This document shows positions 23,280 through 32,221 of a stretch of DNA of 38,937 bases, one piece after another. Origin of the DNA: Candidatus Cloacimonadota bacterium (GTDB taxonomy: Bacteria > Cloacimonadota > Cloacimonadia > Cloacimonadales > Cloacimonadaceae); contig JAJBAY010000008.1 in assembly GCA_020532515.1 (NCBI GenBank), positions 1 to 38,937 on the forward strand, given 5' to 3'. Numbering within the stretch: the stretch's first letter is position 1; every line of letters begins with the position of its first letter. A model generated the notes under the pieces. That model did not search any database, had not been told where the DNA came from, and saw only the letters and a program-made list of their open reading frames with translations. Made by a program: the position numbers and the translations under genes.

Positions 23280-24729
23280 TTTCTATCCAATCTGTGCTAA
23301 TTACAGTTTTGGGGTAATAAAGCTCCAGAATATCCGCATATTCAGAGCCGTTTCTGGCCATCCTGAGGGCTCCCACCTGGCACATGCCCACTCCGTGACC
23401 GGAGCCGCGGCCAATGATTACTATTGTGGCTGGCGGGTAAATGATGGGTCTGCCAGCTGCTCCCTCAAAATAGAAAAATGAGGAGGGTAGTGCCTCAAAA
23501 GCTTGGCGGATTTTGTATTCCCCGCTTAGGATGATTTCTTTGTTACCCTTGATTCTCAGCTTCAGGATGCGTCCGGAGCGTCCACGTTCGAGGATCTCGA
23601 TGCTATGGATCCGGGAAAGTCCGAGGCTTTTGGCCAGAGTCTTGCTGCTGAGACGCCTTTCCCAGTGGAGTGTGCCGCTTTCCCAGGTGCTCATGCCATT
23701 GGTTTGAGGCTTGATATTTAACCAATTGGCCGCACCTGCTTCGGTGGAAAGATCATATCGATCTGCCTCAGGAATGCAGGTAGAGCCACTGAGATGCGGG
23801 ATATAGCTGCCTTTCCAGATCGCTTGTGAAGAGTCCGTCTTGCCTCCGCAACAGCTGTGGTAGGTGGCGTCAGCTACACGGTCCAGGGTGGTCAAGATCT
23901 CGGCAGCGGTGTACATTACGGCACTTTCGATGGCTACATTACGCTGGTATTTGCCTTTATAAACCTGGCAGTGAGTGCGATTGCAGAGGTCGTAGCCGTC
24001 TTTGGTGTGGCGGTTGTACAAGAGCAGGTTCACGGCATGGGTTCTGGCAGCCACGGCTTGGGCTTTGAGGGCTTCAGCGGGGCTGTAATTGCCGATTTCA
24101 TTGGGTATGACTCCGGCGATATATTCCTCCAAGGGGATAATCTGATTTAGCACGAGCCTGTCTTCGACTACCTTAAGTATGAATTCCCCCTCATAGCGCA
24201 GTCCGTCTATCCAGATTTGATCTGAGAGAATCTTCAGCGGGCTCTCAAAATAGTAAGTCTTTCTTTTGGCATCTTTGAAAGATATGGTGGCGTTTACGAT
24301 GGGAATTAGCTGAATTCTCTGGGAGAAAATACCCAAAGCCTCTGCATACTTCTTGGCGCGGGCAATAGTGCTAAAGCTTTCCGGACGATAGTAAACGCAC
24401 TCTTTCTTTAAGACCAGATAGCCATCTTCCCAGGCAAAGTATTCCCTTTGTACAGCGTCATTTGGGTTATCTGTGCAGGCTTTTTCGATCCTGTCGATGA
24501 TGCCGTAGCGGTTTTCCTGCTCTGAGCTTGGCAGAGCTATATCCAGTTTCCCATGCAGATTCTCTTGAAATAGCTCAGTCTCATCGCTGATTTTCATGGA
24601 ACTGCTTTCTATGCTAAGGCTCGATCCCGTGGCAAGATTCACCTCCAGATAGAGGTGTCCATCCCTGAACTCAGCAGCAAAAAGTAGACTACCGATAAAG
24701 AGCAGGATCAAGAGGCTTTTTCGCATCAT
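23266..24729 (-). CDS. SpoIID/LytB-domain cell-wall protein
   Basis: A 487-aa exported protein. The signal peptide is MMRKSLLILLFIGSLLFAAE. The SpoIID/LytB domain spans about 190-470: PLEEYIAGVIPNEIGNYSPA, then EALKAQAVAARTHAVNLL, a Cys-rich loop (SCCGGKTDSSQAIWKG) and GRGSGHGVGMCQVGA near the end. Members of this family are lytic transglycosylases that cut denuded glycan strands or enhance wall amidases. They also occur in non-sporulating diderms. The glutamate in VIPNE is the likely catalytic residue by analogy with SpoIID. The ATG overlaps the metG stop (ATGA). A role in peptidoglycan remodelling is inferred from the family. Confidence 0.85.
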   Translation of the reverse strand: MMRKSLLILLFIGSLLFAAEFRDGHLYLEVNLATGSSLSIESSSMKISDETELFQENLHGKLDIALPSSEQENRYGIIDRIEKACTDNPNDAVQREYFAWEDGYLVLKKECVYYRPESFSTIARAKKYAEALGIFSQRIQLIPIVNATISFKDAKRKTYYFESPLKILSDQIWIDGLRYEGEFILKVVEDRLVLNQIIPLEEYIAGVIPNEIGNYSPAEALKAQAVAARTHAVNLLLYNRHTKDGYDLCNRTHCQVYKGKYQRNVAIESAVMYTAAEILTTLDRVADATYHSCCGGKTDSSQAIWKGSYIPHLSGSTCIPEADRYDLSTEAGAANWLNIKPQTNGMSTWESGTLHWERRLSSKTLAKSLGLSRIHSIEILERGRSGRILKLRIKGNKEIILSGEYKIRQAFEALPSSFFYFEGAAGRPIIYPPATIVIIGRGSGHGVGMCQVGALRMARNGSEYADILELYYPKTVISTDWIENDEF

Positions 24730-26735
24730 TGCACAGGGGCGCCAGGGGAGCCCCCATCGGATAAAACAACGTGCAAGCCATCCTCATCGTGTGCTGCCAG
24801 GATCATGCCATTGGAGAGGATGCCTCTGATTTTACGAGGCTCCAGGTTTACAAGCATGGTAACAGTTTTGCCGATCAGTTCTTCAGCTTTATAGGTCTGA
24901 GCGATACCGGCTACTAATTCCCGTTGTTCAAAACCCAGATCTACCTTCAGATGTAGGAGTTTGTCCGTCTTCGGCACAGGCGCAGCTTCCAAGACCTTGG
25001 CCAGGCGCAGATCAAGGGCGGAGAACTGCTCAAATGTGATCTGCTCTTTCACCGGCTCATAGGTCTTTTGCGGCTTGTTTTTTGCCTTGGCGTGAAGCTT
25101 GTCAAGCTGTGCCTGGATGGCTTCATCCTCGATCTTGCTAAGAAGAGGCTTGAACTCTCCCAGCCTAAAGTCTCTTTGCACAAAGGCATCGTCCCAAGAT
25201 AGCAAGTCTGGCAGCGACATCATTTGTCTGAGCGCCTTCATGTGCTTGGGCAAGATGGGGGAGAGGGCTACCGAGATGCGTTGCAAGAGCGCTGCACAGA
25301 CCCAAAGGGTTTGTTTCACCTTCTCTCTATCGGTTTTGATATTGAGCCAGGGCTTTTGCTCTTCAAAATAGCGATTGCCGGATCTGGCCATATCCATGAT
25401 CAGTCTGGTATTGCGTTTCACCTGATAATCTTCGTAGGAGGATGCGATCTCGGCCATGGTGCTATCTGCCTGAGTGAGTACCGCTTGAGCGGCTTCATCC
25501 AGGCTCACCTGTTCGATGATGGAAGCAAAGTTCAAGGCGGCAAAGCTGAAGACCCGGTGTCCCAGGTTGCCCAGCACGTTGTTGAGTTCGCCATTGATCT
25601 TAAGCTGAAAGTCCTTGAAGTTAAAATCTGCATCCTGACGCTCTGGCGCATTGGCAGCCAGATAGTAACGCAGGTATTCGCCATCAAAATCCTGCACAAA
25701 TTCATCCACCCAGATCGCCCAATTGAGGCTGGTGGAGATTTTCTCGCCTTCCAGATTCATAAACTCATTGGCAGGAATATCATGCGGCAGGCAGTAAGGG
25801 GTGTTTTGCCCCATCAGCACGGCTGGCCAGATCAAGGCGTGGAAGATGATGTTATCTTTTCCGATAAAATGAATCAAGCGGGTATCAGGATCCAGCCAAT
25901 AGTCCTTCCAGAGCTCTGGCTTGCCCATCTTTTTGGCCCATTCCACAGTGGATGAGATATAGCCTATGGGAGCTTCGAACCACACATACAGCACCTTCCC
26001 TTCTGTATCGGGTAAAGGCACTGGCACGCCCCAACTGAGGTCCCGGGTGATGGAGCGCTCGATGAGGCCTTGCTCCAGGAGATTGAGCATAAGGTTGCGT
26101 ACGTTCTCTTTCCAATAGTCCTTCTGAGCGATCCAAGCCTTGAGCTGATCTGTAAAGTGGGCTAATTGGATGAACCAGTGCTTGGTTTCGCGAATCTGGG
26201 GCTCATTGCCACAGATCTTGCATTTCGGGCTTTTCAGCAGGGTAGTCTCATAGGTTTGTCCGCATTTGTCGCATTGATCGCCGCGGGCTCCAGGGCTGTC
26301 ACATTTTGGGCAGATCCCTTCTACATAGCGGTCTGGCAGATAGCGGGCGTCATGCTGGCAATAGAATTGCATAGTAGTTTTGGCTACGATATGGCTATTG
26401 GCATAAAGATCGGAAAAGAACTCCTGTGCAAGCTCATAATGTTCAGGCCGGGCGGTGCCGGAAAAGTTGTCGAATTCGATGCCGATGCCATCAAAGGCAG
26501 CCTTGATGCTATCGTGATAGCGGTTTACCACGTCAATGGGCTGGACCCCTTCTTTGTCTGCAGAGATGGAGATGGGGGTGCCGTGTTCATCTGTGCCGCA
26601 GATGTAGATTACGTCTTCGCCCTTGAGGCGCAGGTAGCGCACAAAAATATCGGCGGGCAGATAAGCTCCTGCCACATGACCCACATGCAGCTTGCCATTG
26701 GCATAGGGCAGAGCGCTGGTAACGATGTATTTCAT
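24726..26735 (-). CDS. metG: Methionyl-tRNA synthetase with C-terminal tRNA-binding domain
   Basis: Charges tRNA-Met with methionine. The class I signature is ALPYANGKLHVGH (residues 8-20). Zinc-binding pairs are C142/C145, C155/C158 and C172/C175. The KMSKS-like loop is EKISTSLNW. The last 100 residues are a Trbp111/EMAP-II-type tRNA-binding domain (FSALDLRLAKVLEAAPVP ... RKIRGILSNGMILAA), which makes it the dimeric long form of 669 aa. The ATG follows GGAGAATAA and overlaps the lysC stop by four bases. Confidence 0.95.
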   Translation of the reverse strand: MKYIVTSALPYANGKLHVGHVAGAYLPADIFVRYLRLKGEDVIYICGTDEHGTPISISADKEGVQPIDVVNRYHDSIKAAFDGIGIEFDNFSGTARPEHYELAQEFFSDLYANSHIVAKTTMQFYCQHDARYLPDRYVEGICPKCDSPGARGDQCDKCGQTYETTLLKSPKCKICGNEPQIRETKHWFIQLAHFTDQLKAWIAQKDYWKENVRNLMLNLLEQGLIERSITRDLSWGVPVPLPDTEGKVLYVWFEAPIGYISSTVEWAKKMGKPELWKDYWLDPDTRLIHFIGKDNIIFHALIWPAVLMGQNTPYCLPHDIPANEFMNLEGEKISTSLNWAIWVDEFVQDFDGEYLRYYLAANAPERQDADFNFKDFQLKINGELNNVLGNLGHRVFSFAALNFASIIEQVSLDEAAQAVLTQADSTMAEIASSYEDYQVKRNTRLIMDMARSGNRYFEEQKPWLNIKTDREKVKQTLWVCAALLQRISVALSPILPKHMKALRQMMSLPDLLSWDDAFVQRDFRLGEFKPLLSKIEDEAIQAQLDKLHAKAKNKPQKTYEPVKEQITFEQFSALDLRLAKVLEAAPVPKTDKLLHLKVDLGFEQRELVAGIAQTYKAEELIGKTVTMLVNLEPRKIRGILSNGMILAAHDEDGLHVVLSDGGSPGAPVQ

Positions 26736-27904
26736 TTATTCTCCAGAAATTCCTGATGTAAGAGGACGAGAGTTTTTGCCACCTGCTGGCTAGGCAACAT
26801 CAATTCCAGACTCCGTTCACCGTGTGAAATGCGTTTGACTTCATTGTCTTCAGTTAGTTTCATTACCTTGGCCATGAAGGCAGGATCTGCCGCCAATCCA
26901 AGTCCGACCAGGATCACAAAGCCCAAATCCCGATCCTTGGAAACCTCATCATAGCCGGATTCTGACAAGAGATAATCGATCTCAGGCTCATACTTGGCCT
27001 CGATATACAGCTCTAGCACATCATCTTGCCTGCTTATCTTGAAGATCTCGTTTTTCCAGTTATTCAGCAGCAGCAGGGCTTTTGCATCAGGGGGAATCTG
27101 GTAACGCAAAATGTTTTCTTTGTGGGCGATGGCATTTACTTGAAGTTCTTCCATAGCTATATCCTTGGGGCTTTCTTCGTTTTTGATTATGGTTCCCGGT
27201 GCAAAACTAAGGGATGATTTGACTTCCACCGGAACTTTATACTTACTGGCAAATTCCACTGCTCTGGGATGCAAAACCTTGGAGCCGCTATAGGCTAAGG
27301 CCAGCATATCCAGATAGCTGATTTCAGGCAGCAGCTTTGCCTGGGGCACTATTCTGGGATCTGCGCTATAGACTCCGGCCACATCGGTATAGATCTCACA
27401 ACGTTCTGCCCCCAGATAGCAAGCCAGGGCTACTGCAGAGGTATCCGAACCCCCGCGCCCCAAAGTGGTGATTTCTTTACCCAGGCTCACTCCCTGAAAT
27501 CCAGCCACGATCACTACTTTGTCTTTGGCCAATTCTTCATGGATGCGGAAGGCATTTACTTTCAAGATCTTGGCATTGCCATGATGGTCATCGGTGATGA
27601 TCCCGCTTTGCGAGCCGGTAAAGGATATGGAGGGAATCCCCTCTTCCAGAAGCGAAAGTGAAAGCAGCGACATCGAGATCCGTTCGCCTGCGGTGAGTAG
27701 CATATCCATCTCTCTGCGAGAAGGATGTTTAGTGATCTCATAAGCGAGGCTAAAAAGGTTATCGGTAGTCTTGGCCATGGCTGAAACCACCAGGACTAAT
27801 TGATCGCCCCGATGATAATCCCTGGCCAGTTTTTTGGCGATGGCTTGAATCTGCGGCACACTGCCTACAGAACTGCCGCCAAATTTCTTTACGATAATCG
27901 CCAT
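26732..27904 (-). CDS. lysC: Aspartate kinase
   Basis: Phosphorylates aspartate in the first step of lysine, threonine and methionine synthesis. It has VKKFGGSSVGS at residues 5-15 with Lys7, the substrate loop TTLGRGGSDTSAVALA (about 160-175) and IYTDVAGVYSADPRIVP. About 130 C-terminal residues contain two ACT-like regulatory segments, which suggests feedback control by an amino acid. At 390 aa it is a monofunctional enzyme. The ATG directly follows the pyrG stop codon. Confidence 0.92.
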   Translation of the reverse strand: MAIIVKKFGGSSVGSVPQIQAIAKKLARDYHRGDQLVLVVSAMAKTTDNLFSLAYEITKHPSRREMDMLLTAGERISMSLLSLSLLEEGIPSISFTGSQSGIITDDHHGNAKILKVNAFRIHEELAKDKVVIVAGFQGVSLGKEITTLGRGGSDTSAVALACYLGAERCEIYTDVAGVYSADPRIVPQAKLLPEISYLDMLALAYSGSKVLHPRAVEFASKYKVPVEVKSSLSFAPGTIIKNEESPKDIAMEELQVNAIAHKENILRYQIPPDAKALLLLNNWKNEIFKISRQDDVLELYIEAKYEPEIDYLLSESGYDEVSKDRDLGFVILVGLGLAADPAFMAKVMKLTEDNEVKRISHGERSLELMLPSQQVAKTLVLLHQEFLENK

Positions 27905-29497
27905 CTAAGCCTTGATTGCAGCTCTCAGCAGACCTACAAAAAGAGGGTGCGGGCGATGGGGACGGGATTTGAATTCCGGGTGAAACTGTACCCCGATGTA
28001 AAAATCGTTGGCCGGATATTCCAGGATCTCCACCAAAAGGTTGTCATCGGAAACTCCGCTGAGGCAAAGCCCTGCATCCATCAGGCGTTGCCGATAGTCA
28101 TTGTTAAATTCATAGCGGTGGCGATGTCTTTCACTGATTTCCAGAGTGTCATAAGCTTTGTGAGCCAGACTGCCTTCGCTGAGTTTGCAGGTGTATGCAC
28201 CCAAGCGCATAGAGCCACCCGTCAGCTTTCTGTAGAGCTGCTTTTCCATCAGGTGAATCACGGGATCGGGTGAATCTTCGACGAATTCGGTGCTATGTGC
28301 CTGCTCCATCTTGCAGACGTTGCGGGCAAATTCTACCGCCATTACCTGCATGCCCAGACAGATGCCCAAAAGCGGGATGTTTTTGGTTCTGGCATATTTG
28401 GCGATGGCGATCTTGCCATCGATGCCGCGAATACCAAACCCACCCGGAATGAGTATGCAGTCTATGCCGGAAAGCTCTTTGTCCAAGTCGCCATTATCGA
28501 ATATGCGTTCTGTATCGACCCAGGTGATGATGATCTTTTTCTTCAGTCTGGCAGCGGCATGGTACAGTGCTTCCACGATGCTTTTATAGGCATCCTGGTG
28601 ACGCACGTATTTACCGCATACAGCTATCTTTACAGTGCCTTCGCTATTTTCACGATTGTCCAGAAATTCCTGCCAGTGAGAGAGATCGATGGGGCAGCTT
28701 TTCATATTGAAATGCTGGCAGATGATCTCAGGAAGGTTGGCCTTTTGGTAGTTCATGGGTATTTCATAGACGCAATTTACGTCGAGGGCATTGATCACAT
28801 TCTCTTTGCGCACATTGGTGAAGAGCGAGATCTTGGCATAGATTTCATCTTCAAAGGGCTTTTCACTGCGGCAAAGCAGGATATCCGGTTGAATTCCGAT
28901 CTCCCTGAGTTTATAGGTGCTATGCTGGGAGGGCTTGGTTTTCAGCTCACCGGCGGTCTTGATATAAGGCACATAGGTGAGCAGGATGTTCAGTGTGTTT
29001 TCATTGCCCAGATCGAGGTGCAATTGACGGATGGCCTCCAAAAAAGGCAAGCCTTCGATATCGCCCACGGTGCCACCGATCTCGGAGATCACAAAGTCAT
29101 TGCCTTCAGCCTGAGCCGTGATGCGGCGCTTGATTTCATCCGTAACATGGGGAATTACCTGGACAGTCTTGCCCAGGTAAATTCCCTTTCGTTCATTTGT
29201 AATCACGCTTTCATAGACTTGGCCTGCGCTGCAACTGCTGGCGCGGCTGAGGGCCTGATCCACAAAGCGTTCATAATGTCCGAGGTCCAGATCGGTCTCG
29301 GCTCCATCATCTGTGACAAAAACCTCTCCATGCTGGAAGGGGCTCATGGTCCCAGGATCCACATTCAGGTAGGGATCAAATTTTTGCAGTACTACCTTGT
29401 AGCCCATGGATTTCAGCAGCAGCCCTATTGAGGCTGTGGCTATCCCCTTACCCAAAGAGGATAGCACCCCACCCATTACGAAGATATATTTTGCCAC
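27905..29497 (-). CDS. pyrG: CTP synthase
   Basis: Makes CTP from UTP, ATP and glutamine. The N-terminal synthetase domain has GGVLSSLGKGIATASIG and KFDPYLNVDPGTMSPFQHGE. The C-terminal class I glutaminase domain has the nucleophile Cys in LLGICLGMQ and the His506/Glu508 pair in GVQFHPEF. The length of 530 aa is normal. It starts with GTG; GAGG (revcomp of 29504-29507) overlaps the stop codon of the preceding kat gene and sits seven bases upstream of the start, so translation is probably coupled. Confidence 0.96.
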   Translation of the reverse strand: MAKYIFVMGGVLSSLGKGIATASIGLLLKSMGYKVVLQKFDPYLNVDPGTMSPFQHGEVFVTDDGAETDLDLGHYERFVDQALSRASSCSAGQVYESVITNERKGIYLGKTVQVIPHVTDEIKRRITAQAEGNDFVISEIGGTVGDIEGLPFLEAIRQLHLDLGNENTLNILLTYVPYIKTAGELKTKPSQHSTYKLREIGIQPDILLCRSEKPFEDEIYAKISLFTNVRKENVINALDVNCVYEIPMNYQKANLPEIICQHFNMKSCPIDLSHWQEFLDNRENSEGTVKIAVCGKYVRHQDAYKSIVEALYHAAARLKKKIIITWVDTERIFDNGDLDKELSGIDCILIPGGFGIRGIDGKIAIAKYARTKNIPLLGICLGMQVMAVEFARNVCKMEQAHSTEFVEDSPDPVIHLMEKQLYRKLTGGSMRLGAYTCKLSEGSLAHKAYDTLEISERHRHRYEFNNDYRQRLMDAGLCLSGVSDDNLLVEILEYPANDFYIGVQFHPEFKSRPHRPHPLFVGLLRAAIKA

Positions 29498-29507
29498 TAT
29501 TTACCTC

Positions 29508-30752
29508 TTAGACCATTGATTTGCATGCGTCCAAGGATTCTTTGATGGCTTGTGCGCTATAAGCCAGATCTTCATCTGTATGTCTGTAGCAGATATAACC
29601 GTGGTGATAGGGCTGCAAGAAGACCTTGCGGCGGATCAGCTCGGTATAGAATTTTACTCTCATCTTTTTATACAGGCCATTATCGTCTCTGAGGAATGTG
29701 ATGAAGGGCATCCAGGGGGCGCCGCTGAATTCTACGGGCAGCGTGGATTCGTCGATCACTTTTTGTACGTCAGAGGCGAATTTATTGCCCTTGGCGGTGA
29801 TTACATCGAGGACCTTGTCTCTTTGTAAAATCTCGATGGTCTTGAGGGCTGCAACGATGCTATCGCTATTCGGGAAGAAGGTAGAGGAGAGGAAGACATC
29901 TTTCGTCAAAACTTCCATGACTTCCTTTTTACCTACCAAAGCGGCTACGGCATAACCGTTTGCCATGGCTTTTCCCACCGTGGTGAGGTCCGGAGTGACT
30001 CCGAAATACTCTTGGGCACCACCGAGAGCTACTCTGAATCCAGTGCGGATCTCATCAAAAATGAGCACACAATGATATTTGTCGGCCAGCTCACGCACAG
30101 CCTCAAGATACCCTGGTTTCGGCATTTCCACAGGTGCTCCCAGAGGGTGACCTACGGGGGTGATGATGATGGCGGCCATATCGTCTTTATTCGCTTTCAG
30201 GATGGCTTCCAGACTGTCTATATCGTTGTAATGGAATTCCAGGACGTCTTCATAGAGCTTTTCCGGTATTCCACCCTTGACTTCCACGCACCAGTCGTGC
30301 CAGCCGTGATAGCCGCAACGCGCGATCTTGGTTTTGCCTGTATAGGCGCGAGCCACGCGAATGGCGATGGTGGTGGCATCAGAGCCGGTCTTCACCAAAG
30401 CTACCATCTCGCAAGAGGGAATCACTTCTTTGAGCTTGAGCACCAGATCATTCTGGACCGGCTGGGTCAGAGAGAAGCAAAAGCCTTTCTCACTTACCTG
30501 TTTATACACTGCTTTATCGATTTCTTCTTCGCGGTAACCGATGATGATCGGCCCATAAGCGCAGAGATAGTCTATATATTCGTTGCCATCGACGTCGGTG
30601 ATGCGTCCACCTTTGCCGTGTTCAAAATAAATCGGGTATTCGCCCTGTACGAAGTTGTAAGGACGGCGGATGCCGGCTACTGCACCAGGAACTGTTTTTA
30701 ACGCTTCCTCATACATTGCCATGCTTTTATCGAGTTTAAGTTTTTGTGACAT
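29508..30752 (-). CDS. kat: Class III aminotransferase, probable 3-aminobutyryl-CoA aminotransferase (Kat)
   Basis: A 414-aa PLP enzyme. General annotation would call it glutamate-1-semialdehyde aminomutase-like: it has GSDATTIAIRVARAYTG (about 123-139), IFDEIRTGFR with Asp233, and the PLP lysine Lys261 in TTVGKAMANGY. No heme-synthesis genes are near. It lies two bases after a thiolase, and an acyl-CoA beta-transaminase of this family (Kat, 3-aminobutyryl-CoA + 2-oxoglutarate to acetoacetyl-CoA + glutamate) has been described from Candidatus Cloacimonas acidaminovorans. Motifs such as CAYGPIIIGYRE, GYHGWHDWC and QPYHHGYICYRHTDEDL fit my recollection of that enzyme. The start at 30752 has GGAGATG upstream; a longer frame to 30803 runs into the thiolase gene. 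The function is inferred from resemblance plus context. Confidence 0.75.
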   Translation of the reverse strand: MSQKLKLDKSMAMYEEALKTVPGAVAGIRRPYNFVQGEYPIYFEHGKGGRITDVDGNEYIDYLCAYGPIIIGYREEEIDKAVYKQVSEKGFCFSLTQPVQNDLVLKLKEVIPSCEMVALVKTGSDATTIAIRVARAYTGKTKIARCGYHGWHDWCVEVKGGIPEKLYEDVLEFHYNDIDSLEAILKANKDDMAAIIITPVGHPLGAPVEMPKPGYLEAVRELADKYHCVLIFDEIRTGFRVALGGAQEYFGVTPDLTTVGKAMANGYAVAALVGKKEVMEVLTKDVFLSSTFFPNSDSIVAALKTIEILQRDKVLDVITAKGNKFASDVQKVIDESTLPVEFSGAPWMPFITFLRDDNGLYKKMRVKFYTELIRRKVFLQPYHHGYICYRHTDEDLAYSAQAIKESLDACKSMV

Positions 30753-30754
30753 GT

Positions 30755-31954
30755 TTATTTCATCTCCCATAAAGTTGCTATTCCCATTCCCCCGCCGATG
30801 CACAGAGAGGCCAGGCCTTTCTTGTTGCCGCGGCGTTTCATTTCATGTAAAAGAGTAACAATGATGCGGGCTCCGCTGGCACCGATGGGATGGCCCAGCG
30901 CGATGGCTCCACCATTGACGTTTACGATATCGAGGTTGAGTTTTCCCAGACCCTCTTCTTCCAGACCTTTGAAGACTGAAAGTGACTGGGCGGCAAAGGC
31001 TTCGTTCAGCTCTGCCAATTCTACATCACCCAGCGACCATCCGCTCTTTTTGAGAACTTTCTTGATCGCAGGCACGGGGCCAAAGCCCATGATGGCAGGA
31101 TCCACACCGGCTGATGCGCTCTGTACAAAATATGCCAGAGGGGTGAGCCCCAGCTCTTTGGCTTTGTCTTCACTCATGATGAGCAGCAAAGCGGCACTAT
31201 CGTTGATTCCGCTGCTGCTGGCTGCTGTTACTGAGCCATCTTTTTTGAAAGCGGGGCGCAATTTGGCCAAACCTTCTGCGGTCACGCCGGCACGGGGCAT
31301 TTCGTCTGTATCGATTACGATTGGATCGCCCTTGCGTTGGGGGATGGAGATGGGCACGATTTCGTCTTTAAACTTGCCACTTTTTTGAGCGGCTTCAGTC
31401 TTGTTTTGAGACTTCGCAGAGAACTCATCCTGCTCTTGTCTGGTCAGATTAAACTTTTCAGCCAGATTCTCGGCAGTAATGCCCATGTGGTAGTCGTTGA
31501 AGATGTCGGACAAACCGTCGCGGATCATCAAATCCACCATGGTTTTATCTCCCATACGGGCACCCCAGCGGGCGTCTGGAAGTGCATAAGGGATCTGGCT
31601 CATGTTTTCAGTGCCACCGGCGACGACTATTTCGGCCTCTTCACAGGCGATCATCATGGCAGCCAGAGCAATAGCTTTCATGCCGCTTCCGCAAACTTTA
31701 TTCACGGTATAGGCAGGCACAGAATCCGGGATGCCGGCATGGATGCTGATCTGACGGGCTACGTTTTGCCCCAGGCCTGCTCCGCAGACATTGCCGACGA
31801 TCACTTCGTCGATGTTTTCCGGCTTGACGCCGGTTTCAGCAAAGATTGCTTGCAAGGTGTGCACCCCGAGTTGGACTGCGGACACGTCTTTAAAGACTCC
31901 GCCAAAATTTCCGATAGGGCTGCGTTTTGCACATACTACTACGGGTTTCTTCAT
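30755..31954 (-). CDS. Acetyl-CoA acetyltransferase (thiolase)
   Basis: Condenses two acetyl-CoA to acetoacetyl-CoA or, in fermentation, splits acetoacetyl-CoA. The nucleophile is Cys88 in [14 protein letters not shown], His355 lies in [13 protein letters not shown], and the second catalytic Cys385 in [13 protein letters not shown]. The 399-aa length is that of biosynthetic/AtoB-type thiolases. The ATG has a strong GGAGG (31959-31963). It heads the nine-gene run and is followed two bases later by kat, so acetoacetyl-CoA cleavage after the transaminase step is its likely role. Confidence 0.93.
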   Translation of the reverse strand: MKKPVVVCAKRSPIGNFGGVFKDVSAVQLGVHTLQAIFAETGVKPENIDEVIVGNVCGAGLGQNVARQISIHAGIPDSVPAYTVNKVCGSGMKAIALAAMMIACEEAEIVVAGGTENMSQIPYALPDARWGARMGDKTMVDLMIRDGLSDIFNDYHMGITAENLAEKFNLTRQEQDEFSAKSQNKTEAAQKSGKFKDEIVPISIPQRKGDPIVIDTDEMPRAGVTAEGLAKLRPAFKKDGSVTAASSSGINDSAALLLIMSEDKAKELGLTPLAYFVQSASAGVDPAIMGFGPVPAIKKVLKKSGWSLGDVELAELNEAFAAQSLSVFKGLEEEGLGKLNLDIVNVNGGAIALGHPIGASGARIIVTLLHEMKRRGNKKGLASLCIGGGMGIATLWEMK

Positions 31955-31993
31955 CTTTCCTCCAGATTTTCTATGATTTATTCATTTGTATTC

Positions 31994-32022
31994 CATTTAA
32001 ACAAACGCCTGATTTTAGTCAA
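31994..32022 (-). promoter_or_regulatory. Weak candidate promoter for the thiolase-led run
   Basis: On the - strand TTGACT (32022-32017) precedes TAAATG (31999-31994) with a 17-base spacer, about 40 bases upstream of the thiolase start. The -10 is poor. The rest of the 267-base intergenic stretch shows no gene. Confidence 0.3.
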
Positions 32023-32137
32023 TGGCAAAGTTGGAGGTTTTAGCGTTTTATCGTTTTGAGGTTTTACAGTATGGGCGGACTCCTGTTCGGCATAGACTGG
32101 GATTTACGCTTTTATTTTTAACGCTTTTTGGATTAAG

Positions 32138-32156
32138 AGCTGAGTTCAGCTCAGCT
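32138..32156 (-). terminator. Possible weak terminator after the 803-aa beta-helix gene
   Basis: AGCTGAG (32138-32144) and CTCAGCT (32150-32156) pair around five bases, about 65 bases past the stop codon on the - strand. No T-run follows, so this is tentative. Confidence 0.3.
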
Positions 32157-32221
32157 ATAACCTTACTGCTATGCAAGATAATCCTCAATTCGCAGAGGGA
32201 TAAATCACACAAGTTTAGCTA

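Noticed and set aside
28295-29431. 378-codon + strand frame opposite pyrG
   Set aside because: Shadow of CTP synthase; no ribosome-binding site and no recognisable domain.
29508-30752. Glutamate-1-semialdehyde aminomutase (hemL) for the class III aminotransferase
   Set aside because: Context with thiolase, absence of heme genes and resemblance to Cloacimonas Kat favour the acyl-CoA transaminase.
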